Positions 9,469 through 18,657 of a DNA stretch of 64,000 nt are shown here, piece by piece. This DNA is from CAYLRY01 sp964386535 (lineage in GTDB: Bacteria > Chloroflexota > Dehalococcoidia > Dehalococcoidales > UBA3254). The number at the start of each line of letters is the position of its first letter. The stretch's first letter is position 1. The position numbers and the translations under genes were made by a program. A model generated the notes under the pieces. That model worked only from the letters and a program-made list of their open reading frames with translations. It did no database searches and was not told where the DNA came from. The stretch is taken from contig CAYLRY010000010.1 in the NCBI GenBank assembly GCA_964386535.1, forward strand, positions 1 to 64,000. The letters run 5' to 3'.

Positions 9469-10230
9469 CTAACGAATGGAATGTCCCCCGTCCAAAAAAA
9501 TGGTCTGACCGACCAGATTGCGGGAGATGTCTGAAGCCAGATAGGCTACCATATTACCCACCTCTTCAGGTGTGGTTGACCTTCCGGAAGGAACTGTTGA
9601 AATCGCTTTTGCCAGTTCCTCCGGAGGGAAATTGCTGCGCATAAAATTGGTATCTCCCACACCTGGAGCTACGCTATTAACGTTTATTCCGGAAGAAATG
9701 ACCTCTTTAGCTAAACCTCTGGTGAAAGTAATAATAGCAGCCTTGGAGGCGCCGTAGTGTACACACCTGGGCATTCCACTTACTCCAGCTCCGGAAGAGA
9801 TGTTGATTATTTTCCCGCTTTTTCTTTGCAGCATATGCGGCAGCACTGCCTGGGTGCAATAAAATACACCATAAACATTTAAATTAATAACCTTTTCCCA
9901 GTTTTCAACCGGTGTATCCACAAAAGGCAAGGGCGGTGTAGCCCGGCCGGCGTTATTCACCAGTATGTCAATTTTACCGAATTCCTCCAGTACTGTCTTT
10001 ACCATCGATTGCACAGCGCTGATGCTGGTTACATCAGTTTGAACTGCCAGGGCTTTACATCCTAACGCCTCAACTTCAGCAGCGGTTTTTTTTGCTCCTT
10101 CAATATCAATATCCACCGCAGCTATATCGCATCCGGCGCCGCCTAAGACCAGAGCAATCCCTTTGCCGAATCCAATTGGGCTCCCTGCGCCGGTAATTAA
10201 AGCTACTTTACCTTTTAAACCCAGTTCCAT
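9469..10230 (-). CDS. SDR-family oxidoreductase
   Basis: 253 residues, classical short-chain dehydrogenase. The cofactor loop is TGAGSPIGFGKGIA, a slightly stretched form of TGxxxGIG. VDIDIEG after strand 2 suggests NAD(H) preference, since the acidic residue sits where NADP enzymes have Arg. NNAG, the catalytic Ser in NISSGAG, and Tyr-x3-Lys in YGASK complete the active site. It ends in the usual GGHSIR-type tail. AGGAGG (complement of cctcct near 10240) precedes the ATG. It begins the minus-strand operon of the M24-fold and pentapeptide genes. The substrate is unknown. Confidence 0.9.
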   Translation of the reverse strand: MELGLKGKVALITGAGSPIGFGKGIALVLGGAGCDIAAVDIDIEGAKKTAAEVEALGCKALAVQTDVTSISAVQSMVKTVLEEFGKIDILVNNAGRATPPLPFVDTPVENWEKVINLNVYGVFYCTQAVLPHMLQRKSGKIINISSGAGVSGMPRCVHYGASKAAIITFTRGLAKEVISSGINVNSVAPGVGDTNFMRSNFPPEELAKAISTVPSGRSTTPEEVGNMVAYLASDISRNLVGQTIFLDGGHSIR

Positions 10231-10745
10231 GATGAAACCTCCTCAATTAAATAAACCGCCTGGTTGAAAATATCATTTAGTGTTGGGGAAAACCTGCAAA
10301 TCAAACCGTTTTTTTTCTGGAACATAACAAATGAATATAATTCTGTATTGATGGAATTATGATATAATGCAGCTTCCTCAGAGTCAAATATAATGACCTC
10401 AACATTTCATTCTAACATGCTTATATGCGGCAATTTTTAGGGATATCTTTCCGCTTAACTAATCATTCAAGATTACAAATCACTTTTTATATTAACATTC
10501 TCTAACAGCCCTGAAGATTTTTTCTTGACCTGTACTGAGGCATAATTCTCCCAATAACCCTAAGTTAAAGTTTAAACGTTCAGCTTCAGTTGATCTCCTG
10601 AAAATTGACCCAAGGCCCTTTCCTTTATTTATAATGAGCAGCAGCTAATTGACTCATATGAAAAATTAAGTTATGATTTAAATATACGGCAGTCTATTTC
10701 CGCATTTGTCTTTCAAATATTTGAATTTTCAAGAGACTCAAGAGC
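10231..10745. other. Divergent intergenic region with one weak promoter
   Basis: This AT-rich region of about 515 bases separates the minus-strand SDR operon from the KaiC/PPDK-like gene. An extended -10 element TGATATAAT (10360-10368, plus strand) is visible without a good -35. If it is used, the transcript would have a leader of about 370 bases. I see no gene and no clear operator repeat. Confidence 0.4.
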
Positions 10746-13412
10746 ATGGAAGATAGAAACAGCAAAATTATCAGCAGCGGGCTGGCCCAACTGGATGACC
10801 TCCTGCAAGGATTGCGCCCGGGTGATAATGTGGTCTGGCAGATAGACCGGATGGATGAATATGTACATTTCGCCGGACTGTTCGCTGCACAGGCCGTCCT
10901 CATCGGAGCGGTTTGTGTTTATTTTAGATTTGCACCGCATCCTCCAGTTGTTATGTCAAATAAAAATGTTAGTATAATCCAGATAGACCCCTCACCCGGG
11001 TTCGACTATTTCAGCGGTAAAGTCCATGAAACAATCGAGAAACAGGGAAAAGGGGCCTATTTCATTTTCGATAATCTGTCTTCCCTGGTAACGGAATGGG
11101 CCACTGATGAGCTGCTGGCCAATTTTTACCAGGTTACCTGTCCCTATATATTCGAACAGGATGACATGGCCTATTTTGCCCTGACTCGCGGTCAGCACAA
11201 CTACAACACCATTGCCACTATACGCGATACCACACAGATATTAATAGACGTTTATCATATTGATGATAATACTTATATACACCCCTTGAAAGTCTGGAAC
11301 CGCTACTCCCAGCAGATGTTTTTACCTCATCTTGCAGGCGAACGTGAATGGACTCCCATTTTTAGGAGTGGTGATGCAGCCACAGTTTTATCAGCTTCTC
11401 GTAAACAACTTGTACGTACTCTGCCGGATTCCAGTGCACCCTGGAATAGCGTTTACCGTAAACTGGTTCAATATCAAAACAGTACTATTGATACCCCGGG
11501 TGCGGCTCTTGAAGCAGCCTTTCTAAAAAGAGAACTAACACGCATGATGCTGGGGAACCATTCCCAACTGAACAATCTGGCAGACCGGTATCTGACAGTG
11601 GAGGATCTGTTTCAAATACGCAGCAGGCTGATCGGCACCGGCCAGATTGGTGGCAAAGCCGCCGGCATGCTTCTGGCCAGAAGGGTGCTTTGTGACGAAA
11701 AGAAGGAGATAAATTATTCTGCTGTCCTGGAAGAACACGACTCTTTTTATATCGGCTCGGATGTTTTTTTTACTTTCCTGGTGAACAATAATCTATTTAG
11801 AACAAGACTGAACCTCACAAAAAATCCACAGCTTTCTGAGGACGAGTTTGCTAAAATAGAGCAAAGCTTTCTGGCAGGCCAGTTCCCCCGGGAAACCCTG
11901 GAGCAATTCCATGATATGCTAGATTACTTTGGACAGGCCCCTATTATTGTGCGTTCCAGCAGCCTCCTGGAAGATAGTTTTACCAATGCTTTTGCCGGGA
12001 AATACCGCTCTGAGTTCTGCACCAATCAGGGAAATCCTGATGACCGGATGGATTCCTTTTTAAGGGCCGTAAAACTGGTCTATGCCAGTGCTCTTAACCC
12101 GGACGTTCTTTCTTATCGGAAGAAGTTTGGCTTGAGCGAAGGTGACGAACAAATGGCGATACTGGTCCAGCGAGTTTCCGGAATGCCTTTTAAACAATAC
12201 TTTTTCCCTACACTGGCGGGTGTAGCTTTCTCATATAATCTTTTCGCCTGGACCAACCGTATTGATCCGGCTAAAGGAATGGTGCGCCTGGTTATGGGGA
12301 TGGGGACTCGCGCCGTTAACCGGGTTAGTAACGATTATCCCAGAATGATCGCCATTAGCCACCCTGAACTTAGACCGGAAACCGGTAACCAGATTAAAAA
12401 ATATTCGCAAAGATATATTGATCTTCTGGATCTGCATAACAACGAGTTTACCACCAAGACGCTGACTGAGATTATAGCCGCGGGAGATTATCCCGATTTG
12501 GAATTCTTGATTTCGTCCATGGAAGATGGCTATCTGCATGATTGGTCATTAATGGATATGCCGGGAAAAGATATTGTTTTAACCTTTAATAATCTTATCC
12601 AGCGTTCAAATTTCATCAAAATCATGGGAGATATTGTATCCATTTTACAGAAAGCCTGGGGACAACCAATTGATATTGAATTTACAGCCCATATCACTCC
12701 TCAAGGCGTAATCAGCGTGAATCTATTACAATGCAGGGCTTTAAGCCTGCCCAGGAAATCTAGTTCAGGAATTGCCTTACCCGCTACCTTAAAGCCGCAG
12801 CATATTCTGTTCCAATCCAACCGTGCAATTAGCGCTGGATCAGTCAGCGATATCCGGTATATCGTCTATATAGACCCTGAAGCGTATTCTGGAATAACCT
12901 CGCTTGAAACAAAAAAAATGCTTGGACGCCTTGTCGGTAAGCTTAACGACCTTTTAAGCAGTGGAGATGGGAAATTCATCCTGGTTGGCCCGGGAAGATG
13001 GGGCAGTAATAATATCGACCTGGGTATTAACGTCAGTTATGCTGATATCTCAAACACAGCCATCCTGGTAGAAATCGCTCTTGAAAAGAACGGATACGCA
13101 CCGGAAGTATCTTTTGGTACCCATTTTTTTCTGGACCTGGTAGAAGCAGGCATTATCTATATTCCTGTTTATCCGGATGAGAATCCTGAAAATTTCAACT
13201 CAGGTTTTTTTAAAAAATCATACAATCTGCTACATGACCTTTTACCGGACTTTGGAGAATATCAAAATGTTATAAAGGTCATTGATGTCACCCGGGAAAC
13301 TTCCGGAAGTAGAGCGGAAGCATTGGTAACGCCTGAAACCAGGAAGGCTGTCTGTTACCTGCGGCGTACACACTTACAAAACGTAAACGGTAAAAATGTG
13401 GCTGGCAAATAA
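10746..13412 (+). CDS. KaiC-like domain fused to a PEP/pyruvate-binding (PPDK N-terminal) domain
   Basis: 888 residues. Residues 1-220 resemble the RecA/KaiC fold (SSGLAQLDDLLQGLRPGDNVVWQ), but the place of the P-loop reads RPGDNVVWQIDRMDE, with no GxxxxGK[ST], so ATP binding there is doubtful. From about residue 295 there is a PPDK_N/PEP-synthase ATP-grasp domain: GTGQIGGKAAGMLLARRVL, then IIVRSSSLLEDSF, then FAGKYRSEF, and later LVGPGRWGSNN and GTHFFLDLVE. The swivelling phosphohistidine domain and the C-terminal PEP-binding TIM barrel of true PPDK/PpsA are not seen. It may be an ATP-dependent regulator or kinase, not a gluconeogenic enzyme. It stands alone on the plus strand, without a strong ribosome binding site before the ATG. 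Confidence 0.7.
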   Translation: MEDRNSKIISSGLAQLDDLLQGLRPGDNVVWQIDRMDEYVHFAGLFAAQAVLIGAVCVYFRFAPHPPVVMSNKNVSIIQIDPSPGFDYFSGKVHETIEKQGKGAYFIFDNLSSLVTEWATDELLANFYQVTCPYIFEQDDMAYFALTRGQHNYNTIATIRDTTQILIDVYHIDDNTYIHPLKVWNRYSQQMFLPHLAGEREWTPIFRSGDAATVLSASRKQLVRTLPDSSAPWNSVYRKLVQYQNSTIDTPGAALEAAFLKRELTRMMLGNHSQLNNLADRYLTVEDLFQIRSRLIGTGQIGGKAAGMLLARRVLCDEKKEINYSAVLEEHDSFYIGSDVFFTFLVNNNLFRTRLNLTKNPQLSEDEFAKIEQSFLAGQFPRETLEQFHDMLDYFGQAPIIVRSSSLLEDSFTNAFAGKYRSEFCTNQGNPDDRMDSFLRAVKLVYASALNPDVLSYRKKFGLSEGDEQMAILVQRVSGMPFKQYFFPTLAGVAFSYNLFAWTNRIDPAKGMVRLVMGMGTRAVNRVSNDYPRMIAISHPELRPETGNQIKKYSQRYIDLLDLHNNEFTTKTLTEIIAAGDYPDLEFLISSMEDGYLHDWSLMDMPGKDIVLTFNNLIQRSNFIKIMGDIVSILQKAWGQPIDIEFTAHITPQGVISVNLLQCRALSLPRKSSSGIALPATLKPQHILFQSNRAISAGSVSDIRYIVYIDPEAYSGITSLETKKMLGRLVGKLNDLLSSGDGKFILVGPGRWGSNNIDLGINVSYADISNTAILVEIALEKNGYAPEVSFGTHFFLDLVEAGIIYIPVYPDENPENFNSGFFKKSYNLLHDLLPDFGEYQNVIKVIDVTRETSGSRAEALVTPETRKAVCYLRRTHLQNVNGKNVAGK

Positions 13413-13562
13413 TTTTTTTATAGCTTACCCGGTCAAGAATACCGCTAAAAGATTTTTTCCTTGACTTGACTTTAATATTTTAATCTTAATTTTTTATTAT
13501 TGATTGAGAATTAGTATTTATTAATCGCCTGATTTCCCTTTCCTGGTTATTGTTCAGTATTT

Positions 13563-14309
13563 CTAGGTTATACCTCCATCAATACAAATTACCTGACCGG
13601 TAATATAGTCTGCATCAGGGCTGGCTAAAAAAGCAACCAGCTCAGCTACTTCTTCAGGTTTGCCAAAACGTTTTAGAGCAGATCTGGAAAGCATTTCGCT
13701 TTGATATTCCTCCGAAATGGATTCTGTCATGCGCGTGGTAATATAGCCCGGGGCTACTGCATTTACAGTTATATTACGTGACCCCACCTCACGCGCCAGG
13801 CTTTTGGTAAAACCGATTAATCCGGCTTTCGAAGTAGAGTAGCAGACGCTGCCCAATCCCATAACTCCTGCAATAGAAGAAGTATTGATAATTCTACCCC
13901 ATCCCAGAGTCATCATAGATCGTAATGTCAACCTGGTACATAAATATGCTCCCTTCAGATTAGTGCCCATTACTGCGTCCCAGTCATTTTCTGCAGTTCT
14001 CAATAAAAAGGCATCCCGGATAATACCTGCATTATTTACCAGAATATCTATATGCCCCCAGGTTTCAATTACCTGGTTAATAACGATTTTCAAAGAATTA
14101 GAGCTATTAATATCAGCCAGAGCCGGGATGGCTTCGCCACCCCGGCTTTTTATCTCTTCAATGACTGGTACTGCTTCATTCTCATCCGGTAAATCATTGA
14201 TAGCAATTCTGGCGCCGGAACCGGATAGCCTTAAAGCAATGGCCTTTCCAATGCCCCTGGAGGCCCCGGTGATAAAAGCTACCTTACCGGATAACTCCTG
14301 TTCTTTCAT
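13563..14309 (-). CDS. SDR, 3-oxoacyl-ACP reductase (FabG)-like
   Basis: 248 residues. TGASRGIGKAIALRLSG cofactor loop, NNAG at the end of strand 4, Ser in NTSSIAG, Tyr-x3-Lys in YSTSKAG, and the FabG-like tail TGQVICIDGG. It lies 25 bases downstream of an acyl carrier protein gene on the same strand, which supports reduction of a beta-ketoacyl thioester on that carrier. The neighbourhood lacks other fatty-acid synthesis genes, so it is more likely part of a special acyl pathway linked to the dehydratase-type enzymes upstream than the housekeeping FabG. An AAGGAG-like site precedes the ATG. Confidence 0.85.
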   Translation of the reverse strand: MKEQELSGKVAFITGASRGIGKAIALRLSGSGARIAINDLPDENEAVPVIEEIKSRGGEAIPALADINSSNSLKIVINQVIETWGHIDILVNNAGIIRDAFLLRTAENDWDAVMGTNLKGAYLCTRLTLRSMMTLGWGRIINTSSIAGVMGLGSVCYSTSKAGLIGFTKSLAREVGSRNITVNAVAPGYITTRMTESISEEYQSEMLSRSALKRFGKPEEVAELVAFLASPDADYITGQVICIDGGIT

Positions 14310-14334
14310 TGGATTGGTCTCCTTTACTCAGGTG

Positions 14335-14592
14335 TTATTTTTTATCAGCTATCTTTTTCTTAACGTAATCGATAAAGCCCCCCATATTATTTATGGATTT
14401 GAGCTCTTCATCTACCAATTCGATGTCAAATGCCTCTTCGATGGCTACCATAACCTGCACTACATCCAATGAATCAGCACCCAGCTCTTTAAAGGTAGTC
14501 GAAGGAGTCAGCACGACATTTTCTTTACGCAGGATTTTTGCAATGACTTTTTGTAGAGTCTCTTCTACCGAAGTGGTCTGTTCCATAGTCAT
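14335..14592 (-). CDS. acpP: Acyl carrier protein
   Basis: 85 residues from the ATG at 14592, which has AAAGGAGG a few bases upstream; an in-frame ATG at 14625 would lack such a site. ELGADSLDVVQVMVAIEE contains the phosphopantetheine-bearing Ser41 in the DSLD motif, and helix III with DEELKSINNMGGFIDYVKKK follows. The gene sits between a FabG-like SDR and a solute-binding lipoprotein in a minus-strand series. The N-terminal 10 residues are longer than in typical AcpP. It may serve a dedicated pathway instead of bulk lipid synthesis, so the symbol denotes the family only. Confidence 0.88.
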   Translation of the reverse strand: MTMEQTTSVEETLQKVIAKILRKENVVLTPSTTFKELGADSLDVVQVMVAIEEAFDIELVDEELKSINNMGGFIDYVKKKIADKK

Positions 14593-14634
14593 ATTACATC
14601 CTCCTTTAATAATCGATTTCTTCAATATTAATTT

Positions 14635-15906
14635 CTATTTATCAATTCCCTCAAAGGTTCTCGGCATAGTAACCCAATCGCTAAGTGATACTGTCCCGGT
14701 CTGGGTGAGCTTGGAGATCTTCATTGTTTGTACCCCCAGTCTCCTGTCAGGGCCAAAACCGAAGTCTTTGCTGTTGCCCAGAGTATCTATACTGGTAAGT
14801 TTGTTTAAAGCATTATAAATGGCTATTCTGTCAACTTTATCTTTACCCACATCGCGGGCAGCTTGCCTGATCGCAGCGGTAAAGGCAGCTTTAAAATTTA
14901 ACATCAGGCGGTTATCTGACCACTTTTCCTTCTTTTCAGCCCATTGATATATTTTGGTATATAATTTAGCAGCTTCGGTATTATCCGAATAGGGTGATTC
15001 CGAACGGATAATGGTAAAACCTTCTGCATCCTTTCCTGCCAGGCCGAGCAGAACTTCAGCTTCTACATATTCATTAAAAGTGAGGGACATTTTGTCTTTC
15101 AGCCCCAACCCATTAAAATCTCTGATCGCAATGTTAGCATGTGCGGAAGTACCCATCATCCAGACGTAATTCACACCAGCATCTCTCAATTGCAATAATT
15201 GAGGTTTCATATCCATTCCGGCTGCAGCATATTGAACCTCGGTAATTTCCACACCCTGTTTCTTAGCCCAGGACTGGGCCTGTTTCCACACACTTCCACT
15301 CTGAAGATCCCAGGCTAAAACCCCTATTTTAGGAGCTCCTGTTCCCTTCCAATCCTGTTTGGCCCATTTAACAAAACCCGCAAAACCATCTGCCGGTGGA
15401 ATTGCCAGATTAAAAAAATAAGATACCGGAATGTATAAGCGGGGATCATTGGCAGAAGTGCCGAAAACCACCGATTTATCGGATACTATTGTATCTTTAA
15501 TGCCTGTATAATAAAAGTCCTCTACAACCAGATAAAGCGCCGGGTTATAACTGTTTTGCAGCTCTTTGTAAGCCAGAATAGCTCCTTCAGGCCCACCTTT
15601 GTTATCAACTATTTTCCAGGCCAATCTAATGCCGTCGATTCCACCTTCAACTTCGTTGACATATTTAAAAATATACTCCAGTTCTTTAAACATGGTGCCT
15701 ACAGAGGCGGCTGCGGGCCCGGTAAGCCCTCCCATTACTCCAATACGCACTTCCGGCGCTGGTTTTGCCTCTGTGGTTGGAGCGGCAACAGACGTGGTAT
15801 TGGAAGCTCCTCCCGAACCGCTGGAACAACTACTGGCCAAAGGCAAGCAGACCAGCATTAGAGATAAACAAACCAGCAAAATCATAGTACCCAAATTTCT
15901 TTTCAT
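14635..15906 (-). CDS. Branched-chain-type ABC solute-binding lipoprotein
   Basis: 423 residues. Signal peptide with lipobox at Cys27 (LASSC), Ser/Gly/Thr-rich linker, then a type-I periplasmic-binding fold (Peripla_BP_6): VRIGVMGGLTGPAAASVG and a canonical WKIVDNKGGPEGAILAYKEL segment. LivK relatives bind branched amino acids, amides, urea, aromatic acids or other carboxylates. Here the setting among acyl-CoA enzymes suggests a carboxylic-acid ligand, but this is inference. No LivHMGF genes are in the window. GGGAGG precedes the ATG at 15906. The gene begins just 43 bases after a truncated SDR. Confidence 0.87.
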   Translation of the reverse strand: MKRNLGTMILLVCLSLMLVCLPLASSCSSGSGGASNTTSVAAPTTEAKPAPEVRIGVMGGLTGPAAASVGTMFKELEYIFKYVNEVEGGIDGIRLAWKIVDNKGGPEGAILAYKELQNSYNPALYLVVEDFYYTGIKDTIVSDKSVVFGTSANDPRLYIPVSYFFNLAIPPADGFAGFVKWAKQDWKGTGAPKIGVLAWDLQSGSVWKQAQSWAKKQGVEITEVQYAAAGMDMKPQLLQLRDAGVNYVWMMGTSAHANIAIRDFNGLGLKDKMSLTFNEYVEAEVLLGLAGKDAEGFTIIRSESPYSDNTEAAKLYTKIYQWAEKKEKWSDNRLMLNFKAAFTAAIRQAARDVGKDKVDRIAIYNALNKLTSIDTLGNSKDFGFGPDRRLGVQTMKISKLTQTGTVSLSDWVTMPRTFEGIDK

Positions 15907-15949
15907 GTAAACCTCCCGATATTGATAATATTTTATACCTGTTATTGGA

Positions 15950-16159
15950 TTACACCCCGGTTTTTACCGAGACATCGCATTTTAATGCCATGGCGTTCCT
16001 AACGGCGGAGATTATTTCATCCGACACGACCTGACAATCAGCCTGGTCTATATCTACAACCGCCACAGCAGCTCCTTCTTTGGCTAGGGCCCGTGCAATA
16101 GCACGGCCAATGCCTCTACGAGAGCCGGTCACAATGCCCGTCTTACCTGCTAATTTCAT
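15950..16159 (-). pseudogene. Truncated SDR, remnant of a cassette duplicate
   Basis: The 69 codons match the start of the intact SDR at 18658-19404 almost residue by residue (KLAGKTGIVTGSRRGIGRAI versus KLAGRTAIVTGSRRGIGRAI; later LKCDVSVK versus VKCDVSLK) and then stop. The NNAG, catalytic Ser and YxxxK parts are absent, so it cannot be an active SDR. It occupies the same place behind its PF06050 pair as the intact SDR does behind the other pair. It is best explained as the decayed third gene of a duplicated unit. The start codon and reading frame are still intact. Confidence 0.85.
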
Positions 16160-16189
16160 AAGATTTTTACCTTGTTTATTAGTGTGTTA

Positions 16190-17437
16190 TTAACCCCTAT
16201 CGTCCAAAAGTTCAAAAAATTGCTCCACCTTGTTCATTATTTCTTCTTCGCTGGTACATGTTGAATCAGCCAAATCACAGTCAATCACCAGGGTAGGGAT
16301 ACCTTCGTTTTGTAAAGAATCCTTGATAATTTTTATCGTAGCGCAGGTCTGACGGCAACCCATATGAGCCCAATATAAAGCTCCATCCACCCGGTAGTCT
16401 CGGGCAATCTTTAAAACTTGTTTTACGAAAGGTTTAAGCGGTCCGGTATCGGTTAAAGCAAAAGCTTTGGCCGCCAGGCTCTCCAGGGGTTTATGCGGAT
16501 CAATATCAGCATCCGCCCATACTGAAAGATGCGGCTCAGCAACTATATGAGCCTGATAACTGCTTTCCAGAGTATTTAACAGCTTCCATAAATAACTGGG
16601 GTAGAAGAAAAAGTTCATCAGGCGGTATTTTTCAGATCGCTGCACCGGTTTTCTAAGTTCTTCCAACATTTCATCACGAACCGCCTCATAAAACCTGACC
16701 AGCTCAGGGGTACCTGACAGAATAAGCTGCGCCAGGATCATTTCTATTAAATAATGACTTCGCATCGGCGAAGGAACTGACTTGCGCAACTCACAGATTT
16801 CCCTGAAGACCTCAACAGAACGGCGTGAGTTTTCAAGTACCATGGACAAATGGTCATAGTCCATTTTTTTACCCGTCAACCCCTCCAAAAACTGCACCAT
16901 ATTTTTAAGTTCATTGATAAAATATTGTCGGGATTCAGGGTTATCGTGATAAGGCCGGTCAAGATACAACCCCGGGCAACGATAACTGGTGGCCAGAAAA
17001 TCTCCGGACTTGGCGGTTAAATCACAGACGAGGTTGCTCCAGATGAAAGCAGCAGGGCGTGGAAGCCAGCCCTGTATTACCTGAGCATTAAGTAAACGGT
17101 GGCCGGAACATAGTTCAGTGGCAAATCCTGCTGTTTTTGCCGCAGCAAATGCTTCGTCCAGACCCAGCATACGGGCCATGATCTCTCCAGTCCCTTCCAG
17201 ATACATGGGAACAATGTCCATAGCAAATAAGAGTTCTGTAGGAATAAAAATCGTATGTCCAATAACAGGTTTTTTTTCTTCTATAGCTTGCTGTACTTTA
17301 CGGAATGAATCCGCCAGTAGAGAGTAATAAAACCATTCAGCCTTGCGGTCAGCCTGGTTGCGGCACATGCGTGCCAGCATTTCAAGTATACGTACTGTCT
17401 TTTTATATTTTGTATTTTCTATTGTCTCAACTATCAT
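16190..17437 (-). CDS. 2-hydroxyacyl-CoA dehydratase / benzoyl-CoA-reductase-type subunit (PF06050), copy 1 B
   Basis: 415 residues of the HgdA/HgdB-BcrB/BcrC family, which carries [4Fe-4S] clusters and uses a single very-low-potential electron supplied by an ATP-hydrolysing activase. Cys residues that could bind the cluster are seen in ATELCSGHRL, WSNLVCDLTAK and HMGCRQTC. The C-terminal VIDCDLADSTCTSEEEIM is typical of the family. The gene overlaps the end of the partner gene at 17434 by 4 bases, so translation is coupled and the two products probably form a heterodimer. It is the paralogue of 19417-20673. Dehydration of a 2-hydroxyacyl-CoA and reduction of an aromatic or enoyl-CoA both fit; the sequence alone does not decide. 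Confidence 0.85.
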   Translation of the reverse strand: MIVETIENTKYKKTVRILEMLARMCRNQADRKAEWFYYSLLADSFRKVQQAIEEKKPVIGHTIFIPTELLFAMDIVPMYLEGTGEIMARMLGLDEAFAAAKTAGFATELCSGHRLLNAQVIQGWLPRPAAFIWSNLVCDLTAKSGDFLATSYRCPGLYLDRPYHDNPESRQYFINELKNMVQFLEGLTGKKMDYDHLSMVLENSRRSVEVFREICELRKSVPSPMRSHYLIEMILAQLILSGTPELVRFYEAVRDEMLEELRKPVQRSEKYRLMNFFFYPSYLWKLLNTLESSYQAHIVAEPHLSVWADADIDPHKPLESLAAKAFALTDTGPLKPFVKQVLKIARDYRVDGALYWAHMGCRQTCATIKIIKDSLQNEGIPTLVIDCDLADSTCTSEEEIMNKVEQFFELLDDRG

Positions 17438-18582
17438 CTGGTTTGTTTCCCTGCCAGCATTTCAAAGAAAGCCTGTAAGCGGGTGGTAATTTGACCGGTG
17501 CCTCCCATACCGTATTCGATATCCAGCTCCAGTACCGGAATTCCCTGTTTTTCCAGTGCTTCCCTGACCAGGGGCTGTTCCATAGTCTGAGGAACGCAGT
17601 AGCGCACCATCTGGGTAATCACCGCATCAACTTTATAGTCAGATACTAATTTTAATATTCTCTGTAAGCGATCATCCGAAGGTTCCATACGGGGACAGGC
17701 AAAATTATGTAGATAACGGCGGGATAAAGCCCTCAAAGGTTGAGGATCAGATTCCACTCCTTCCCACCAATATCTGAGGCCGGTGCAAAGTTCATCAATA
17801 ACCACCAATCCCCCCAGGGCTTCTATAGCCGCTATAAAAGCCGGATTATTAAGAGGACTTCCGCTAACCATGATCCTGAATTTGCCGGTTAGCTGGCGCG
17901 GACTATTTTTCAATTCCTGCCACAATTTTTCCAGGTGCTGGTTAAATTGCTCTACCGGAATGAAGGCGCTGGCATTCAGCAGTTTTAGTATCTCACTGCC
18001 TGAGATGGGCGGTGCTTCCCTCTTGCGGAGTTCATTAATTGATTTCAGAATCTTTCTTTTACGATCATATAGAGCTATAGAATGTTCCAGTTCCGTTATG
18101 GTTATTTGCTTCCCTGTAAAACCTTCCAGGTGCTCTTTAAACCGGCGCATTTCTATTTCAAAAAGAGTATAAGCCGAGTTTGAAATCTTACGCGGTATAC
18201 CCATGACATGAAAAAATGGAGTTGTCTGATGATATTCCCATATATCACCCAAGCGCCGTGTACAATCACAGGTAGAAGCGGCTACGAATCCGTCCAGATC
18301 ACCATATTTCTTGTCCAGGACACACTGCAAGCAGTTTCTTATGAAAGAGCAGGTATTTGAATAAAGCCAGGCAGTAGCATCATCGTATTCTGTCTTCTGA
18401 GAATCGCCTATAAGCCTGACAGGCAAAGCGCCGGAAGCATGTATGATCTCTTCCGGAACATAGGTACATTGAAAAGCCATCACCCTTTTACCCTGGTTTT
18501 TCCAGTCTCGCAAAGCTGGCGAATCGGGGAAGAACCTGTTGAGCTTTTCTATTTTATCTAATGACACCAGAGTGTCAACCAT
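17434..18582 (-). CDS. 2-hydroxyacyl-CoA dehydratase / benzoyl-CoA-reductase-type subunit (PF06050), copy 1 A
   Basis: 382 residues. The first half has CTYVPEEIIHASGALPVRLIG, a family signature. Cluster-type cysteines occur in SNTCSFIRNCLQC and AASTCDCTRR, and in QMVRYCVPQ. The C-terminus shows VLELDIEYGMGGTGQITTRLQ, followed by AFFEMLAG. It is upstream of and coupled to copy 1 B by a 4-base overlap. Its counterpart 20675-21874 has the same architecture. Two non-identical subunits of this kind make the catalytic component whose reductant is the ATP-dependent activase (23584-27702). Confidence 0.87.
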   Translation of the reverse strand: MVDTLVSLDKIEKLNRFFPDSPALRDWKNQGKRVMAFQCTYVPEEIIHASGALPVRLIGDSQKTEYDDATAWLYSNTCSFIRNCLQCVLDKKYGDLDGFVAASTCDCTRRLGDIWEYHQTTPFFHVMGIPRKISNSAYTLFEIEMRRFKEHLEGFTGKQITITELEHSIALYDRKRKILKSINELRKREAPPISGSEILKLLNASAFIPVEQFNQHLEKLWQELKNSPRQLTGKFRIMVSGSPLNNPAFIAAIEALGGLVVIDELCTGLRYWWEGVESDPQPLRALSRRYLHNFACPRMEPSDDRLQRILKLVSDYKVDAVITQMVRYCVPQTMEQPLVREALEKQGIPVLELDIEYGMGGTGQITTRLQAFFEMLAGKQTR

Positions 18583-18657
18583 CCAGATTACCCTGTCTTA
18601 CCTTAAAATCCTGACGGGAAAACATAACCCCGTTTCAAAACCTGTGAAGCTAAATGA

